Shown piece by piece: positions 1 to 12,129 of a DNA stretch of 64,000 nucleotides. The notes beneath the pieces are model-generated. The model saw only the letters and a list, made by a program, of their open reading frames with translations. It searched no databases and was not told where the DNA came from. Source of the DNA: Euryodendron excelsum (lineage: Eukaryota; Streptophyta; Magnoliopsida; Ericales; Pentaphylacaceae); assembly GCA_033060915.1 (NCBI GenBank), contig CM065382.1, positions 4,530,001 to 4,594,000 of the forward strand, written 5' to 3'. Both the position numbers and the translations under genes were made by a program. How positions within the stretch are numbered: the first letter of the stretch is position 1; each line of letters starts with the position of its first letter.

Positions 1-631
1 TGGTTAAGGTTTGGTTTTGCTTTTGGTTTATGCCATGGCTATTGCCAAAGCAATCAGTGCCTTGAGTTCTTCTAATGTACAACTAATCAAAACACTAGTG
101 GTTTTGACAATCGCTGCTGCTTTGGTTTATTGTCTTGCATCTTTTTGACTTTCTACTTTATCCATAAATTATGCTAGTCTCATTTCATGCAAGTCTCATA
201 GGGAGGAGCAAGAACTTAATGATGTAATTAAATATCCAGCAGAAGTGGGGGTAAGCTTTTCAGATGCATTGACTTTTGTGTAGATAATAAATATAGTTTT
301 CTCTCAGTCAAAGAAAGAGTTCATTATTTCTCAAAAGCATACATGAATTTGTATATTTCAAGAGCTTCATCTTACTCTTCTTCTTCTTCTTTTTTACCCC
401 TAATGTTACATTGATGTTTCTGTAGATATTTTTATTTCTGGGCATGTGATCCTGTTAGTGGGTAATGATTATTACCATAATATATCATAATTTGGTTTTT
501 TTCCCTAAATTTTTTTTTTGAGGTGGTTTCCCTTCTGCAGTTGTTAGGTACTTTCTCTCGCATTGATTCTACAATACAATTTCATATATCTCTACATAAC
601 CCCTTACATCTGATTGTCTTTTGAATTTAAG
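1..631 (+). other. Upstream intron of ATG9 (partial)
   Basis: No coding segment resembling ATG9 or any other protein is visible here. The stretch is T-rich and ends in an AG acceptor at 630-631, directly before an exon that starts in mid-protein. It is therefore read as the 3' part of an ATG9 intron whose 5' end lies outside the window. Confidence 0.6.
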
Positions 632-3452
632 GTTGATCATTTGTTCAAGCACCGGATCAACAGCAGTGTACTACATGCTTCTGACTATCTAAAGCAGTTC
701 CCCTCTCCTATTATAACAATCATTGCAAAGTTCATCTCCTTTGTTTCTGGTGGCTTTGCTGCTATTCTGATCATCATTGCATTTCTAGAAGAATCTCTGC
801 TGGAAGGCCATGTAATGTATCTTCACTTATATCTCTGTGGAGGTGTATTTTATACGGTTTGCATAATCATTTTTAGTAGTGTAGATAGGTATGGATGTCC
901 CCAATTTATGGAATTTTGTTTCAAATCATGCAGATATTTGGTCGCAATTTGTTTTGGTATGCTGCTGTTTTCGGAGCTATAACAACTATTAGCCGGGCTG
1001 CAGTGACTGATGAGCTTCTGGTTCTTGACCCACAAGGAGCAATGTCTTTGGTTGTCCAACATACGCACTACATGCCAAAGAGATGGCGTGGGAAAGAAAA
1101 TACGGAGCTTGTCCGGATGGAGTTTGAAACTCTATTTCAGGTAAGGCCTCTGAGTTGTTTGCTCTCATGATGTTGAAATTTGGCGCTTGTGGCTTGGCGC
1201 TTGTGGCTTGGTGCAATTGCCATCAAAATAGGGTTGATTTATTGGCCCACTTTAAGGTTGGATAGGTTTGTTTAAACCAACTAGTTTATTATAACCTCCT
1301 CACCACCGTCAATTGAAAGAAAAAAGGAAGAGGAAGATGAAAAGCAAAGGAAAGAAATGAATGAAAAGGTGAAGAAGAGGAGAAGGAAAGCAGGAAAACA
1401 GTACTTCACTTTTTCAGTTCAAATTTCAGGTCAAATTGTTTAATGGAATTTGAGCACTTCTTTGGCTATGCATAACTTATGTAATTAAAACATTGCTGAG
1501 TTTCATTCACATGCCATGTTCCTTTTATATCGCATTCATCATAATAATGGATGTCTAGGATACCAAGATATTTTATTTCTCGAGCAACCAGGGTCCAAGC
1601 CAAGTCAAAATTAAAATGTTCAAGTTCTTTTCACAGTTGGCAACTAGTTAGAATAGCATAATACTTGGTCATTGTTGTGATTGTTGGATACATAAGCAAG
1701 AATTGGGTAAGCAGGTTGCAGTGCTTTCCTGCTGAGGAAAGTGTTACGGAGTAGAGTAGTTAGTTATTATGTCTCAAGCCTGGCCCCTCCACAACTCCCA
1801 GAATCCACCTCTTACCACCCTGTTCCCCCTCTTGTTACGTTATTTTACAACATTATGACTTTTGGAATGAGAAATATAAGAGTTGCCTTCCTAAATCTCC
1901 TCGGTCAATTCCAAGACCAATATTTTTGGATAACTATTTTGAGATTCCTTGCTGCAGTATACTGGAATGATGCTACTGGAAGAGATGGCCTCAATCTTTC
2001 TCACTCCATACTTGCTCTTGTTTGTTGTCCCAAAGGTTATTATTCATTATATATTTCCCTCATTTTACTCCCACTCCATTGATTCTAGTTTTTGAACTCA
2101 GAACTGTGTCATTATTGCAGCGGGTGGATGACATTCTGCAATTCATTGCAGATTTCACAGTAAATGTTGAAGGTGTTGGTCATGTATGCAGGTTAGTGTT
2201 TGACCATTTTTATTTTTCAGTGTCTTTGTTCTTTTGTGGTATCATGGCATCCTGTTTCTGTTGTTCCTCTTGCATTGGCAGAGTATAACTTGTCACTATT
2301 TGACTCTTTCTTCTGGCAGCTTTAGTCTCTTTGACTTTCAAAACCATGGAAATAGCAACTATGGTTCGCCATACAATTCACCTAGCATGCAGAGGAGTTC
2401 CCAGGGGAAAATGGAGAAATCAATCTTGAGGTATTATAAGTTTAACTGCTGTGGTTTTCTCATATGATGAATTAACAAGGGTCATGCACCTTTCTCGTCT
2501 CATTATCTCTGTTGTTTTTTCTTTCGTGTATCTTTAAGATTTAGGTTGGTTAATGGTAATTCTCACTCTTATGCAAACCTCTACTGCTCACGTTGAGTTC
2601 TCTTACTTTCCTGGCAGCTTTCAAAGTAGCTATCCTACTTGGGAACCAAATGCTCATGGGAAGCAATTCCTTGAAACTCTTAAAAAATTCAGGGATCAAA
2701 TGCTGCAAGGGCATGGAACTAGACCTGCATATTCGCTCCCTAGAATGCAGCAATGGACCTCAAATTTGAGAGGCCTAGGGGATAGAAACAGTGTCCCGTC
2801 AAGGGAAATGCCCTATAACATTCCAGGAACTGGCTACCAATTAGGTTCTGTGTGGATGATCGATGTTGATCAAAAGAATTACCCGTATATTCTTGATTGG
2901 TATTATACATCTCGACCTCATCATGCAACTGATAATTCAAGAGACATTCCCCCAGGACCTTTTGACGTTGCTGAGGAGGGCTCGAGAGATTTTTGGATGC
3001 CACCACCACTCTTGCCACGAAATGTAACAACAGATGAAGATAACCGGGGCCACCTTTTTGAGGATCGATCGCAGTCTCACCTGGAAGCTTCTACATCAGC
3101 TCCTTTCTTCCGCGAAAGCGTACTACAGCATCATGACTCAAGTAACATGGCAAACCCTACTAAGAGCCATTGGTGGGCTAGAAGTCGCCAACATGGAGTA
3201 GACCCTCAAACAAGTTTTCTTGAGCCTCCGAATTTCAACCAGAATATTTCGAATAATTATTATGATAATTTCTCAGATAGAGGCTTAGAGGAGGAAGAGC
3301 AACAATTTGTCTGGAGGAACGCTCACAGGTTGTCTCAGACCTATCACGTGGACGACTTGGAGGGAGGAGAATTCAATCTTCCATTCGATGACATATACAG
3401 TAGACCTCCAGAAAGCCCCTCTAGGAATTTTGATCCCACAAGCTTTGTGTGA
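632..3452 (+). CDS. ATG9: Autophagy-related protein 9 (ATG9), 3' part of gene, six exons
   Basis: ATG9 is the multi-spanning membrane protein of autophagy. It moves on Golgi-derived vesicles and scrambles lipids while the phagophore grows. The visible CDS is join(632..811, 934..1140, 1958..2035, 2121..2191, 2320..2430, 2618..3452), 1482 nt, which stays in frame and encodes the last 493 residues. Plant ATG9 is about 860-870 residues, so the N-terminal 370 or so are upstream of the window. Recognisable family stretches are VDHLFKHRIN at the first visible exon, the hydrophobic segment FVSGGFAAILIIIAFLEESL, HYMPKRWRGKEN, the short exon YTGMMLLEEMAS, FIADFTVNVEGVGHVC, and SYPTWEPNAHGKQFL. All introns have GT-AG ends; the 817-nt intron 1141-1957 holds no other gene. 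The last exon carries a long, polar, probably disordered tail rich in Ser, Pro and acidic residues, as in plant ATG9. The tail ends TSFV before TGA 3450-3452. No frameshift or premature stop is seen. Confidence 0.93.
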
Positions 3453-3833
3453 TCAAGCTGCATCTGTTTCATCTGCCCGGAAGGTTATTCGAAGGTTCAC
3501 AATGTGTAGGGGTGTCCCAAGTCTGGACTCTGATCTTTTTTCTTCTCAAAAGAAGGAAGCTCTAAATTCTTTGTTGTATATAATTGATTATGAGGTTAGA
3601 TTTTGAACAGGCCTCTTAACTCGATTTGGAAGGTACCAAGGGACCCCAAGAGTTTCCAAGCCTTCCGAAAGTGTAAAAACATAACCTAGCTCATTTGATT
3701 TATCATTTCAATTCCATTTAAAGGAAAATATTGTATTTAGTTTTTGGTTCTTTGGGAGCCGGTTTTACTCTAAAATGTGGGCATGGGCTGTTTGCATCTG
3801 GGGATATCCCTAACGCAAATGGTGGATAGAGGT

Positions 3834-3887
<54 letters not shown>

Positions 3888-4545
3888 GTTTCCTAACATT
3901 CTTGCTCAAACTGATTCAACCATGCTCCATGGCACCCAACTTGACACTGCACAATTGCTCCACTTTTTCTTTAGGAGGGAAAATCTTCATAACATTTTCT
4001 TTCCCCTTTTTCTCGTTGTCTTAGGAAGAGAGAAACAAGAAATAGTGAAGACGAATTTTTAAAAATACTTCTCTCTTTTTCACAAACAAAATCTAGATTT
4101 CATATAAGAGGATCGGAGGAAAAGTTTAAATTTAAAGTTAGATAGAACAAATTATACCCAAGCTATAATAAGATCCTTTATTTTCTTTCTGCCTACTTTC
4201 TTTCTGACCAAACAATGAAAAATAATTACTTTATTATGTCCCCATATTCTCTCTTTTTACCTTCTCTTATTTTCTTTTCTCTTCCATTCCCGTTCTCTGC
4301 TACCCTATATACTTTCTCTGCTATCCTATATGCATGGCATAAAAGAAAAAATAAAGGAGGAATTTGTGTGGGGTGTGCAGTGGCAAGTAGCCAGAACTGC
4401 GTCGTTTTGAGCAAAAGGATTTGTCGTTCTGTTTTGGGGCCCCCCGCGTAAAAGAGGGTTTTCCAAAGGGTTTAACCAACGAAGCAGCGAAACCCAGAAA
4501 ACCAATTCACAGGCACCACCGACGCGACGCCTCTCAACATCGGCC
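3453..4545. other. ATG9 3' UTR and TPR-gene promoter / 5' UTR
   Basis: About 1.1 kb between two plus-strand genes. It should hold the ATG9 3' UTR, the (CT)n tract at 3837-3885, and the promoter and leader of the TPR gene. A TATA-like CTATATACTT lies near 4303 and a similar TCCTATATGC near 4324. A pyrimidine-rich stretch from about 4240 to 4320 precedes the start codon region. No other coding sequence is seen. Confidence 0.5.
3837..3885. repeat. (CT)n microsatellite
   Basis: An uninterrupted CT dinucleotide tract of about 24 units downstream of ATG9. It generates an artificial Arg-Glu ORF on the other strand, which is not a gene. Confidence 0.97.
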
Positions 4546-7500
4546 ATGAGAAGAGCGTCGTCCACAGTACTCTCTCATCTCTCCCCAAGCACCAAAATCT
4601 CTTTCTCTCTCCTCTCCAGGGACTTCATCACCCACCTCTCCTCCGTATCCACCACCACCACCAATGAATACAACCACCACCATCCATCCCAGACCCACCT
4701 CAAAACCTGCGGCAAATCCAGTGCTTTACTCTTATCTAAGATTAAATCCCATCAATTTCAGACACCGCCGTGTCACTTTCTCAACACGCTCGTGGACCGC
4801 CAACCGCCACCTCCGATGTCCTCAAGGCAGAGAAAGATTAAAGAGAGATCAGAACTAGAGGAGGCTTTTGAGTCTGCAAAGACCGCCGAAGACATGCTCA
4901 AAGCATTCAAGGATATGGAGGCCAGTTTTGACGAGACAGAGCTCGGTTTGGCTTCCCTGAAACTCGGTCTCAAACTTGACCAAGAAGGTGAGGACCCTGA
5001 AAAGACTCTTTCTTTCGCTAATAGAGCTTTCAAAGCGTTGGATAGAGATGATAAAACAGTTTCTTTGCCTCTTGCCATGGCTTTGCAATTGTTGGGTTCC
5101 GCTTGTTATAGCTTGAAAAGGTTTAATGATAGTTTAGGTTACCTTAATAGGGCTGGTAGAATATTAAATAGGTTAGAGAAGGAGGGTTCTTGTAGTGTTG
5201 AGGATATCAGACCGATTCTTCACGCGGTTCAGCTTGAATTGGCGAATACCAAGACGGCAATGGGAAGGAGAGAGGAGGCTCTTGGTAATCTAAAGAATTG
5301 TTTGGAGATAAAAGAAATGACTTTGGAGAAAAACAGCAGGGAACTTGGTAATGCTAATCGGGATTTGGCAGAGGCTTATGCTGCAGTTTTGAATTTTAAG
5401 GAGGCATTACCATTTTGTTTAAAAGCATTGGAGATACATAAGGCACAATTGGGGCATAATTCAGTAGAAGTTGCGCATGATAGACGGCTTCTTGGGGTTA
5501 TCTATACTGGTTTGGAAGAGCATGAAAAGGCGTTGGAGCAGAATCAGTTGTCACAGAAGGTACTGAAGAATTGGGGTCTTAGTTCTGATTTGCTTCGGGC
5601 AGGGATTGATGCTGCCAACATTCAGATTGCCTTGGGGAAGTATGAGGAGGCCATCAATACTTTGAAGGATGTTGTTCAGCAGACTGATAAACAGAGTGAG
5701 GATCGAGCTATGGTCTTCATTTCGATGGGGAAAGCTTTGTGTAATCAAGAAAAATTTGCTGACTCAAAGAGATGTCTAGAGATTGCTTGTGGAATTCTCG
5801 ACAAGAAAGAAGAGACCTCCCCAGTAGAAGTTGCGGAGGCATACATGGAGATTTCAATGCAATATGAGTCTATGAATGAGTTTGAAACTGCAATTACATT
5901 GCTAAAGAGAACACAGGCTATGCTTGAGAAGCTCCCTCAAGAACAGCACTCAGAAGGAAGTGTTTCTGCACGTATTGGCTGGTTACTTTTGCTAACAGGC
6001 AAGGTGCAGCAGGCTATTCCCTACTTGGAGAGTGCAGCGGAAAGATTGAAAGAGTGCTTTGGTTCCAAGCATTTTGGGGTGGGATATATTTATAACAACT
6101 TGGGTGCTGCATATTTGGAACTTGATAGGCCTCAGTCAGCTGCACAGATGTTTGCAGTAGCCAAGGAAATCATGGACGTTTCCCTTGGTCCTGGTCATGC
6201 GGATACAGTTGAGGCATGTCAGAACCTTTCAAAAGCATATGGTGCCATGGGAAGGTAAGAAACTAAGATGGCTTTGCCTAATTTATGGTTTCTTTGAATC
6301 ACAAAATATGAACTTAGCTAATTTATTGGTTCTAAGTTTTGCGTTACAAATCTAGCTGGTCGGTCTATTAGTGAATGCATGCACACATACGTAAGTATGC
6401 AGAAATACCGAATCATTCCTTAGTTTCAGTGTCTGGAACTTATGTGTGAGAAGAATGTAGTAGCTTGCTTTTGACCTAAAAGGGAAGCACAATGCTTTCC
6501 ACCACTTGCACTTGGTCTTCATTTGTGTTTTTGAACAAAATGTTGGTACTTTCATACTTTTCTGTCTCTTTCATGCTTATGTTTCCTGTAATGGTCACAA
6601 AAAATGGTTGGTCCCCTTACACTCATGGATACAATTATTCATAATGTTTGATCAAATACTTTGCTTTTTCTTTGTTATTATTGTCTGGACAGGACGTACG
6701 CATCTGTACATAATGGTTATGAAATTAAAAAACAAAAAGAAAAAACTAGATCTGTATTATCGAGGTTAACAGTTATGAATAGCTCCCTCTCTCATGTTGA
6801 AAATGTTAGAATACTTTTGTTGTCTAAAACGGGTCAGAAACAATGATTGTCCTTTAATTGTTAGAATAGCTTTTTTTGGCCATAGCCTTGTTCATATCAT
6901 ATTACTTATTATTTACACCATCATTATGATTATAATCATAGGTTGATAACCTGCCTTGGGTGTTCTCTTTCTCTCGCTCCCTCTATTGCTCTACATGTAC
7001 CCAAAAAAAAAATCTTCAGTGTACGCACATGGTTATGCTATAGAATCATTTATTATAAGAAAAGAATGTATAGGTATGTGGTTTTTGGTGTTTTGCCCTG
7101 AAACAAAAGATTTTGATATTTATGTTGGATGTTATTTGACAACACTTGAAGAATTTGATTTTGGTAGCTTACACTTTCACCTTGCAACCCTCAAACACCA
7201 GCTTATCCTTCCTCTTTGGACCTCTTGATTCCTTGAGCATAGTGCAGTACAGCAGCTTACTTTGTTGGATCTTTTAGTTTATAGCGTTAAAGGTTATGTC
7301 GTTTAACCTCATTCCTTGGATTGTGCAGCTACCCCCTTGCTATTAAATTCCAGGAGGAGGTAATTGATGCTTGGGAGGGTCATGGTCCGAGTGCGCAAGA
7401 TGAACTCAAAGAAGCTCAGCGACTTCTTGAACAATTAAAGAAGAAAGCTCGTGGAGCATCCTCAAGTGAGTCTCCTGTAAGGGCTTTGCCCTTGCCCCAT

Positions 7501-7572
7501 AATAGTCAAGTCTCTACAAGAAGCTCTCAGCCTGGTGTTTCTATTAGTGAGAAGCGATCGAGTGCAATTTAG
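4546..7572 (+). CDS. Tetratricopeptide-repeat protein, kinesin-light-chain type, two exons
   Basis: CDS join(4546..6254, 7329..7572), 1953 nt, 650 residues. Donor AG|GTAAGA at 6255 and acceptor TTGTGCAG before 7329 restore frame, giving ...AYGAMGSYPLAIKFQ across the junction. The intron is 1074 nt. The protein has an N-terminal stretch of about 90 residues rich in Ser, Thr, His and Pro with basic residues near the start (MRRASSTVL...). This looks like an organelle-targeting presequence and is inference only. It is followed by consecutive TPR helices to about residue 595. Good examples are the repeat beginning LGNANRDLAEAYAAVLNFKE and the one with YIYNNLGAAYLELDRPQ. The C-terminal tail is low complexity and ends KRSSAI. 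TPRs are protein-interaction scaffolds. The pattern of paired repeats of about 42 residues matches plant kinesin-light-chain-related proteins, probably the Arabidopsis At2g31240-like branch (from memory, not searched). It is less likely to be one of the cortical KLCR/CMU proteins. The gene looks intact. Confidence 0.85.
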
Positions 7573-8830
7573 TATATTATTGTATGAAACTGCTGCAGAA
7601 TCAAGAACAAGGCTGTGTGCACTTTCTTTCTGGTGAGCTTTCTACTTGAAACGCTGAGGGTTATTGGATCTTCATCTTGCTTTCTTTGTGAGATATTTAG
7701 TTTTTCATTTAACAGCAAAAAACAGATTTTTGGTGACCTTCTTACGCTGCCATTCTGTAAACCTGTCTTGGGACTGTGTGTGTGTGTGTGTTATGATTTT
7801 CTTGTTTTTGTGACTTCCCGCACTCACCCTATTTGGCTTGATGTTGAGCGATCACCCAAGGGTTGTGCATTGCTAACCCTTCTGTAGAATAGAATTAGCC
7901 TGATTGATGGCTCGGCCAGTATTTGACTTGATGTTCTATTCCATGGGCTTTGTAGGACAGTGCAGAGGCACTAGCAAGAAGCCTCATTATCAATGGCTTG
8001 CGTGACTCATCTGATAGATCACGAATGCCATTAGGTCACACATGTAGGAAGTGGTCCTGCATGATGTGCTTTTACCACATTTTTGCTGATTGTCTCTGAT
8101 CTGGTGGGAAATAATAATGTTGTATTTCAAGCATGTGGCATCCCAATTATAATAATGCCTAGAGGGAAGAGATTTTCTGGGTTTTCTCTAGTCTCGGGAG
8201 TTGGGAGTCATGTTCTACTATTTTGAAATTGAAGCTGTATTTCATTGAATTCCTTGATGACACTCACATTGATACATCTTTCCTGTTAAACCTAGTGTTC
8301 TATTATATTGTATATTTCTCACAGAGCTTATACATGTGCATTATCATTTGCTACTGATCGAGGTGTTATTGAATAATATTCTTAGCTCATTACCAAAAGA
8401 AAACTATATGTATGGCTCGGAAATATCTGTAATTTCCCTCTTCTCCTGCCCCATTTATTGGTGTGTGGGAATGCTTTATAAACAAGAGGAGTTTTAAGGC
8501 TTTGAGCATGTGATTTTGGATCTCCGAAAGTCAAACAACAGAGAGCATTTTATGATCTTAGATCAATCCAGTATTTAAAAATCCGCCAGCTGACACATAC
8601 TGGGTGACTAGTCAACCTTTTAGAAGCAGATGAGCCAAATGACCTTAGCTGTAAGATGGACAGCTGGTAACAGGGAAGTGTGAGGCCTATCTCAAAACTT
8701 AATCAGAATCATTCCTCCTATTCTTCACCAACATCAACATTATTGCCTTAACATAAAAGAAAGTGGTGATCATTCCCAATAGAGACCTCTTTAACATCTT
8801 CACTCAATAGAGGGGCCTCCATTCATTGCT

Positions 8831-8867
<37 letters not shown>

Positions 8868-9193
8868 TGCACGCACACGTACACACGCATTCTAGAAAAA
8901 AGGCAAAATGGGTTAAAAGGCAATCATCTTCGTTCATGAAGAGGAAGAAACTCAATAGAGTTCTATCCATTCATAATGGTTTAAGCAATTATTTTGATAC
9001 CCATGCCTGCATTTCAGCAAAAGACCCACTCGTCTTTAACTATGCCTAAAATATCATGCCAAAATCTCTTTACACTCCCTTAATCTTTTTCGTGACAAAC
9101 TAAGCAATTCATTTCAATCACAAAATCAAAGGAAATTAAGAAAGAAATGCGGTAACTAAGCAATAAGCATTGAATTTGGAGATTAATTTAGAG
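7573..9193. other. Intergenic region between convergent TPR and ATL genes
   Basis: Holds the 3' UTRs of two convergent genes. A (TG)n tract lies at 7775-7791 and a compound (CT)n(CA)n tract at 8829-8866. No coding sequence is convincing; short ORFs here lack family features. Confidence 0.6.
8829..8866. repeat. Compound (CT)n(CA)n microsatellite
   Basis: A CT run to 8850 passes directly into a CA run to 8866, in the space between the 3' ends of the TPR and ATL genes. Confidence 0.95.
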
Positions 9194-10282
9194 CTAGAAC
9201 TCGATAGGAAGAACAGCACTTCTAGATCCCCGTCCATGTCCAAACGGAAAGAACGATCTTCGGACTCTGCTACTAGACTCTTCGCTGTCTCTGACCGCAC
9301 TGAAATGCTCGTTCTGTCGTCTGATCTCTTGAACTGCCGAGAAAACATGCCGATCAGCTGCAGAATCCATGGAGAAAGATCTCCTGATGGGTTGAACAGA
9401 GAACTGTTCATCTTTCTCTCTTACATCAATGCACTCATCACCCATGATCGAAACATGATGAAACTTTCTTGGTTTCGCTTTCCCGAGCTTCTGCTCAAAC
9501 TTCCTCGGCGACTGACCTCTGGATTGCACCAAATTTTCCCTCGAGTCATTACTCTCTGTTCCACCTGCTTCAGTCAATTCAATAACCACAAAGTCTTCAT
9601 CACCACCAACCGCGAGAGTTTCAAGAAATGGCTGTGGATCTTGAGGCGAAGAGGTTGGCGCAACAATCCAATCCATCGGATACCGAGCCTTGCCCGAAAT
9701 GCTTGATCTGCAAAGAGGGCAATTGGCATTGCTTTGGAGCCATACATCAATGCAGTCCAAGTGGAAGCCATGGCCACAGTTGGGAAGAACTCTCAGCATG
9801 TCTTGTTCTTGAAATTCATTCAAGCAAACCACACACTTGTTCAAGCTTCTCTCTCCACCTTCGCCTCTGCTATATTGGAAAGTGGGGATTTCGCGAATCA
9901 ACAATTCATCGAGCCCGTGGCTCTGCCAGGAGGGTGAGTAGGCCATCAACGGGTCTTCGTTTCGTTGCGCTCGTGATGTAGAAAAGCGTCGCAGCGGGTC
10001 GAGTTGTTGCCAGTTCAAGCAGCATTTGGTCACGAAGATGTAGTAGCTGACTAGTATGAAAGCTGTGGCCATCATACACAGTACTGCAATGGCGAGAATT
10101 GGAAATCCAGTGCCTGAAGCAGGCAATGGAGGTTGGTAGGTTGAGCTTTGCTGGTTCTTGATTGGAGGGAGAGCTTGGGATTCATGGTTGTAGATGTGTT
10201 TGTGTATTGACCCCATTGAGTTTTTACAGAAATTTATGGAAGAATGAGATTTTTTGAAGCAGAGATGAAAGTGGCTTGGCAA
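9194..10282 (-). CDS. ATL-family RING-H2 E3 ubiquitin-protein ligase
   Basis: Single-exon gene, 362 codons to the stop. ATL proteins are plant membrane-anchored E3 ligases that pass ubiquitin from an E2 to substrates, often in stress or defence responses. Visible in order: a hydrophobic segment at about residues 59-84 (FPILAIAVLCMMATAFILVS), then a basic stretch. Next is the GLD motif at 123-125 (GLDELLIREIPTF). The RING-H2 has all eight zinc ligands: C150, C153, C169, H171, H174, C177, C188 and C191, with the ATL-typical Pro before the sixth-position Cys pair (CPLCR). The C-terminal 170 residues are Ser/Arg/Glu-rich and probably disordered. Intron absence, membrane segment, GLD and RING-H2 order are standard for ATLs, most like the ATL16/ATL1 group by memory. 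Two in-frame starts are possible: Met1 at 10282, or Met23 (MGSIHKHI), which would remove a Cys/Lys-rich lead. Met1 is given because nothing excludes it. The gene looks intact. Confidence 0.9.
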   Translation of the reverse strand: MPSHFHLCFKKSHSSINFCKNSMGSIHKHIYNHESQALPPIKNQQSSTYQPPLPASGTGFPILAIAVLCMMATAFILVSYYIFVTKCCLNWQQLDPLRRFSTSRAQRNEDPLMAYSPSWQSHGLDELLIREIPTFQYSRGEGGERSLNKCVVCLNEFQEQDMLRVLPNCGHGFHLDCIDVWLQSNANCPLCRSSISGKARYPMDWIVAPTSSPQDPQPFLETLAVGGDEDFVVIELTEAGGTESNDSRENLVQSRGQSPRKFEQKLGKAKPRKFHHVSIMGDECIDVREKDEQFSVQPIRRSFSMDSAADRHVFSAVQEIRRQNEHFSAVRDSEESSSRVRRSFFPFGHGRGSRSAVLPIEF

Positions 10283-10322
10283 GATCTCGAAAAGAAAACG
10301 ACACGTACAAGTGAATCATCGG

Positions 10323-10324
<2 letters not shown>

Positions 10325-10364
<40 letters not shown>
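10325..10364. repeat. (GA)n microsatellite in the 5' leader of the ATL gene
   Basis: Twenty GA units, 43 nt upstream of the ATL start codon. On the gene's sense strand this is a (CT)n tract, a common feature of plant 5' UTRs and core promoters. Confidence 0.95.
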
Positions 10365-10369
<5 letters not shown>

Positions 10370-11089
10370 CAATAAAACATTGGGTGGCGAAAGACTGGGT
10401 GAATCTGAGTATAAGAACTCAAAGTCAAAGCTAATTAAAAGATTTGAAAAAAAGAAAGAACGAGTAGCATTAAAATATTAAATGAATGGGGAAAGTTTAG
10501 AGGAACACATGTAAATGCTGGGCATTGGGATGATGAGAGTTGGAGAGAAAAAGAAGCCTGAGAGTCAGGCGACTAAAATCAGACAGACAAGAGAGATACG
10601 GTTGAAAGAGAAAGCACTTGTTTTCAGTGAAAGATCTTGGCGACTGGTTTTCTCAGGACCATTGGTCGTGTGGTCACTCCTCGGGGATCTATATGTGACT
10701 TTTGATCAAGTGATACTGGGCTAAATATTATTTATACTTTGACAAAATTATAGTGAGGAATTTATTTTTTTGAATAAATAGTTATGATTCAAAACGAACA
10801 TTTTATAACGAGTGAGAATTTCTGTAGTCATGCTTAATGGGTTGCTACGTTTGTCGTATCTTTTCATATTTTACAGGAGAAAAAAAAATCAAGTGATCCT
10901 GTGGTCCTTGAATTTTTTGTTTTTTATTTTTGTTTAATTTTTTGTTTTTTGTTTTTGTTTTTGTGTGGGTTTTGTGAATTTGATTTTGATTGTATCAAAT
11001 GTTAGACGTAGTTATGTATCTAAATATTTAATTTATCTAATTTTTATGTTTAAGAATAGGAGGGAACAGTAAATGATTTATTTTATGCG
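10365..11089. other. ATL promoter and AT-rich spacer
   Basis: Contains the likely ATL promoter (read on the minus strand) and then AT-rich spacer with TTTTTG-type runs near 10915-10965. A short plus-strand ORF at 10515-10724 has no family features and is not called. Confidence 0.45.
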
Positions 11090-12089
11090 TGTAAGTGTTT
11101 TATGTCATACACCTATTTATACCCATGTCTAGCCATTGATCTAAAAAGATAATAAATTGTGAATTAGAAACTTTACAAAATAGGCGCGGAATGGTGAGAT
11201 GATTTAAAAAAGTTACTTATCAAACTGATGTTAGTTCATAGAAAAAATGACCATATTTGTCATCCAATCAGTTACAAAGTTTCGCTCTTTTGCTATGTGG
11301 CATGACACTGACAGCAACCGACCTGGTGACCGATCTCGGCCCAGCATGGGCGACCTAATGAGGACGATTTCTATTTGAGCTCTCCAACTCAGAAAAAGAG
11401 CCACAGAAATCCATAATGGAGACCTACTAGTGTCGCATCAGTTGGGGATTGAGTTTTTTTTTTTTTCTTATCCTTCTTTTGGGTCTAAATGAGTGAGTCC
11501 ACTTTCCAAATGAAAATTCGGCCTTTTGACTTCTATGGAGGGTATGGGTTGGCAAATAGCTAGTAAGGCAAACTTCATTTTCTGTACTGTGGCCCATATA
11601 AAGGATGGGGTGAAGCGCAATAATGTGTAAAGCCCTGCCCAGTTTGAAGTATTTGTAGTGTTCATATACTTTAGTATATCTTTACCTATATAGATTTTAT
11701 GTAATTGAACTCGTTTTTTGAGAAAAAATATTTATTAAATAAATTAGTTACAATGTTTTAACAGTTGATTTTTAATCTATAAAAACACAAAAACCTCCTT
11801 AGTTAACACATTATTTAAGTTTAGTTTGTGACATAACTTTTTTGGGGTTAAAAAGGCCGTTTTGAAAAATTAACTTTTATTTTGAACAAGTTTGAAATTT
11901 AATTTTAAATTCGATATACAAATTATTTTTTTTAGGCCAACCCCACTCATTATCCGACCGTACCATGAAAGTAAACACACCGCAAAACTTACGCAAAATC
12001 ATGGGTTCTGCTTTGCATTGACTCAGTGGTCGGCTCTCACCCGTGTGGTCATTTAAGTAGTTGGTCGAATTGCCAAAATACCCCGCGAA

Positions 12090-12092
<3 letters not shown>

Positions 12093-12120
<28 letters not shown>
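12093..12120. repeat. (AC)14 microsatellite
   Basis: Fourteen AC units followed directly by ATATATATAC. It lies in the spacer of duplication unit 1 and has no equivalent tract at the matching place in unit 2. Confidence 0.95.

Positions 12121-12129
<9 letters not shown>

Noticed and set aside
1741..2082. 113-codon ORF overlapping ATG9
   Set aside because: It is a different frame across the 1958-2035 exon of ATG9; the true frame gives the conserved YTGMMLLEEMAS exon.
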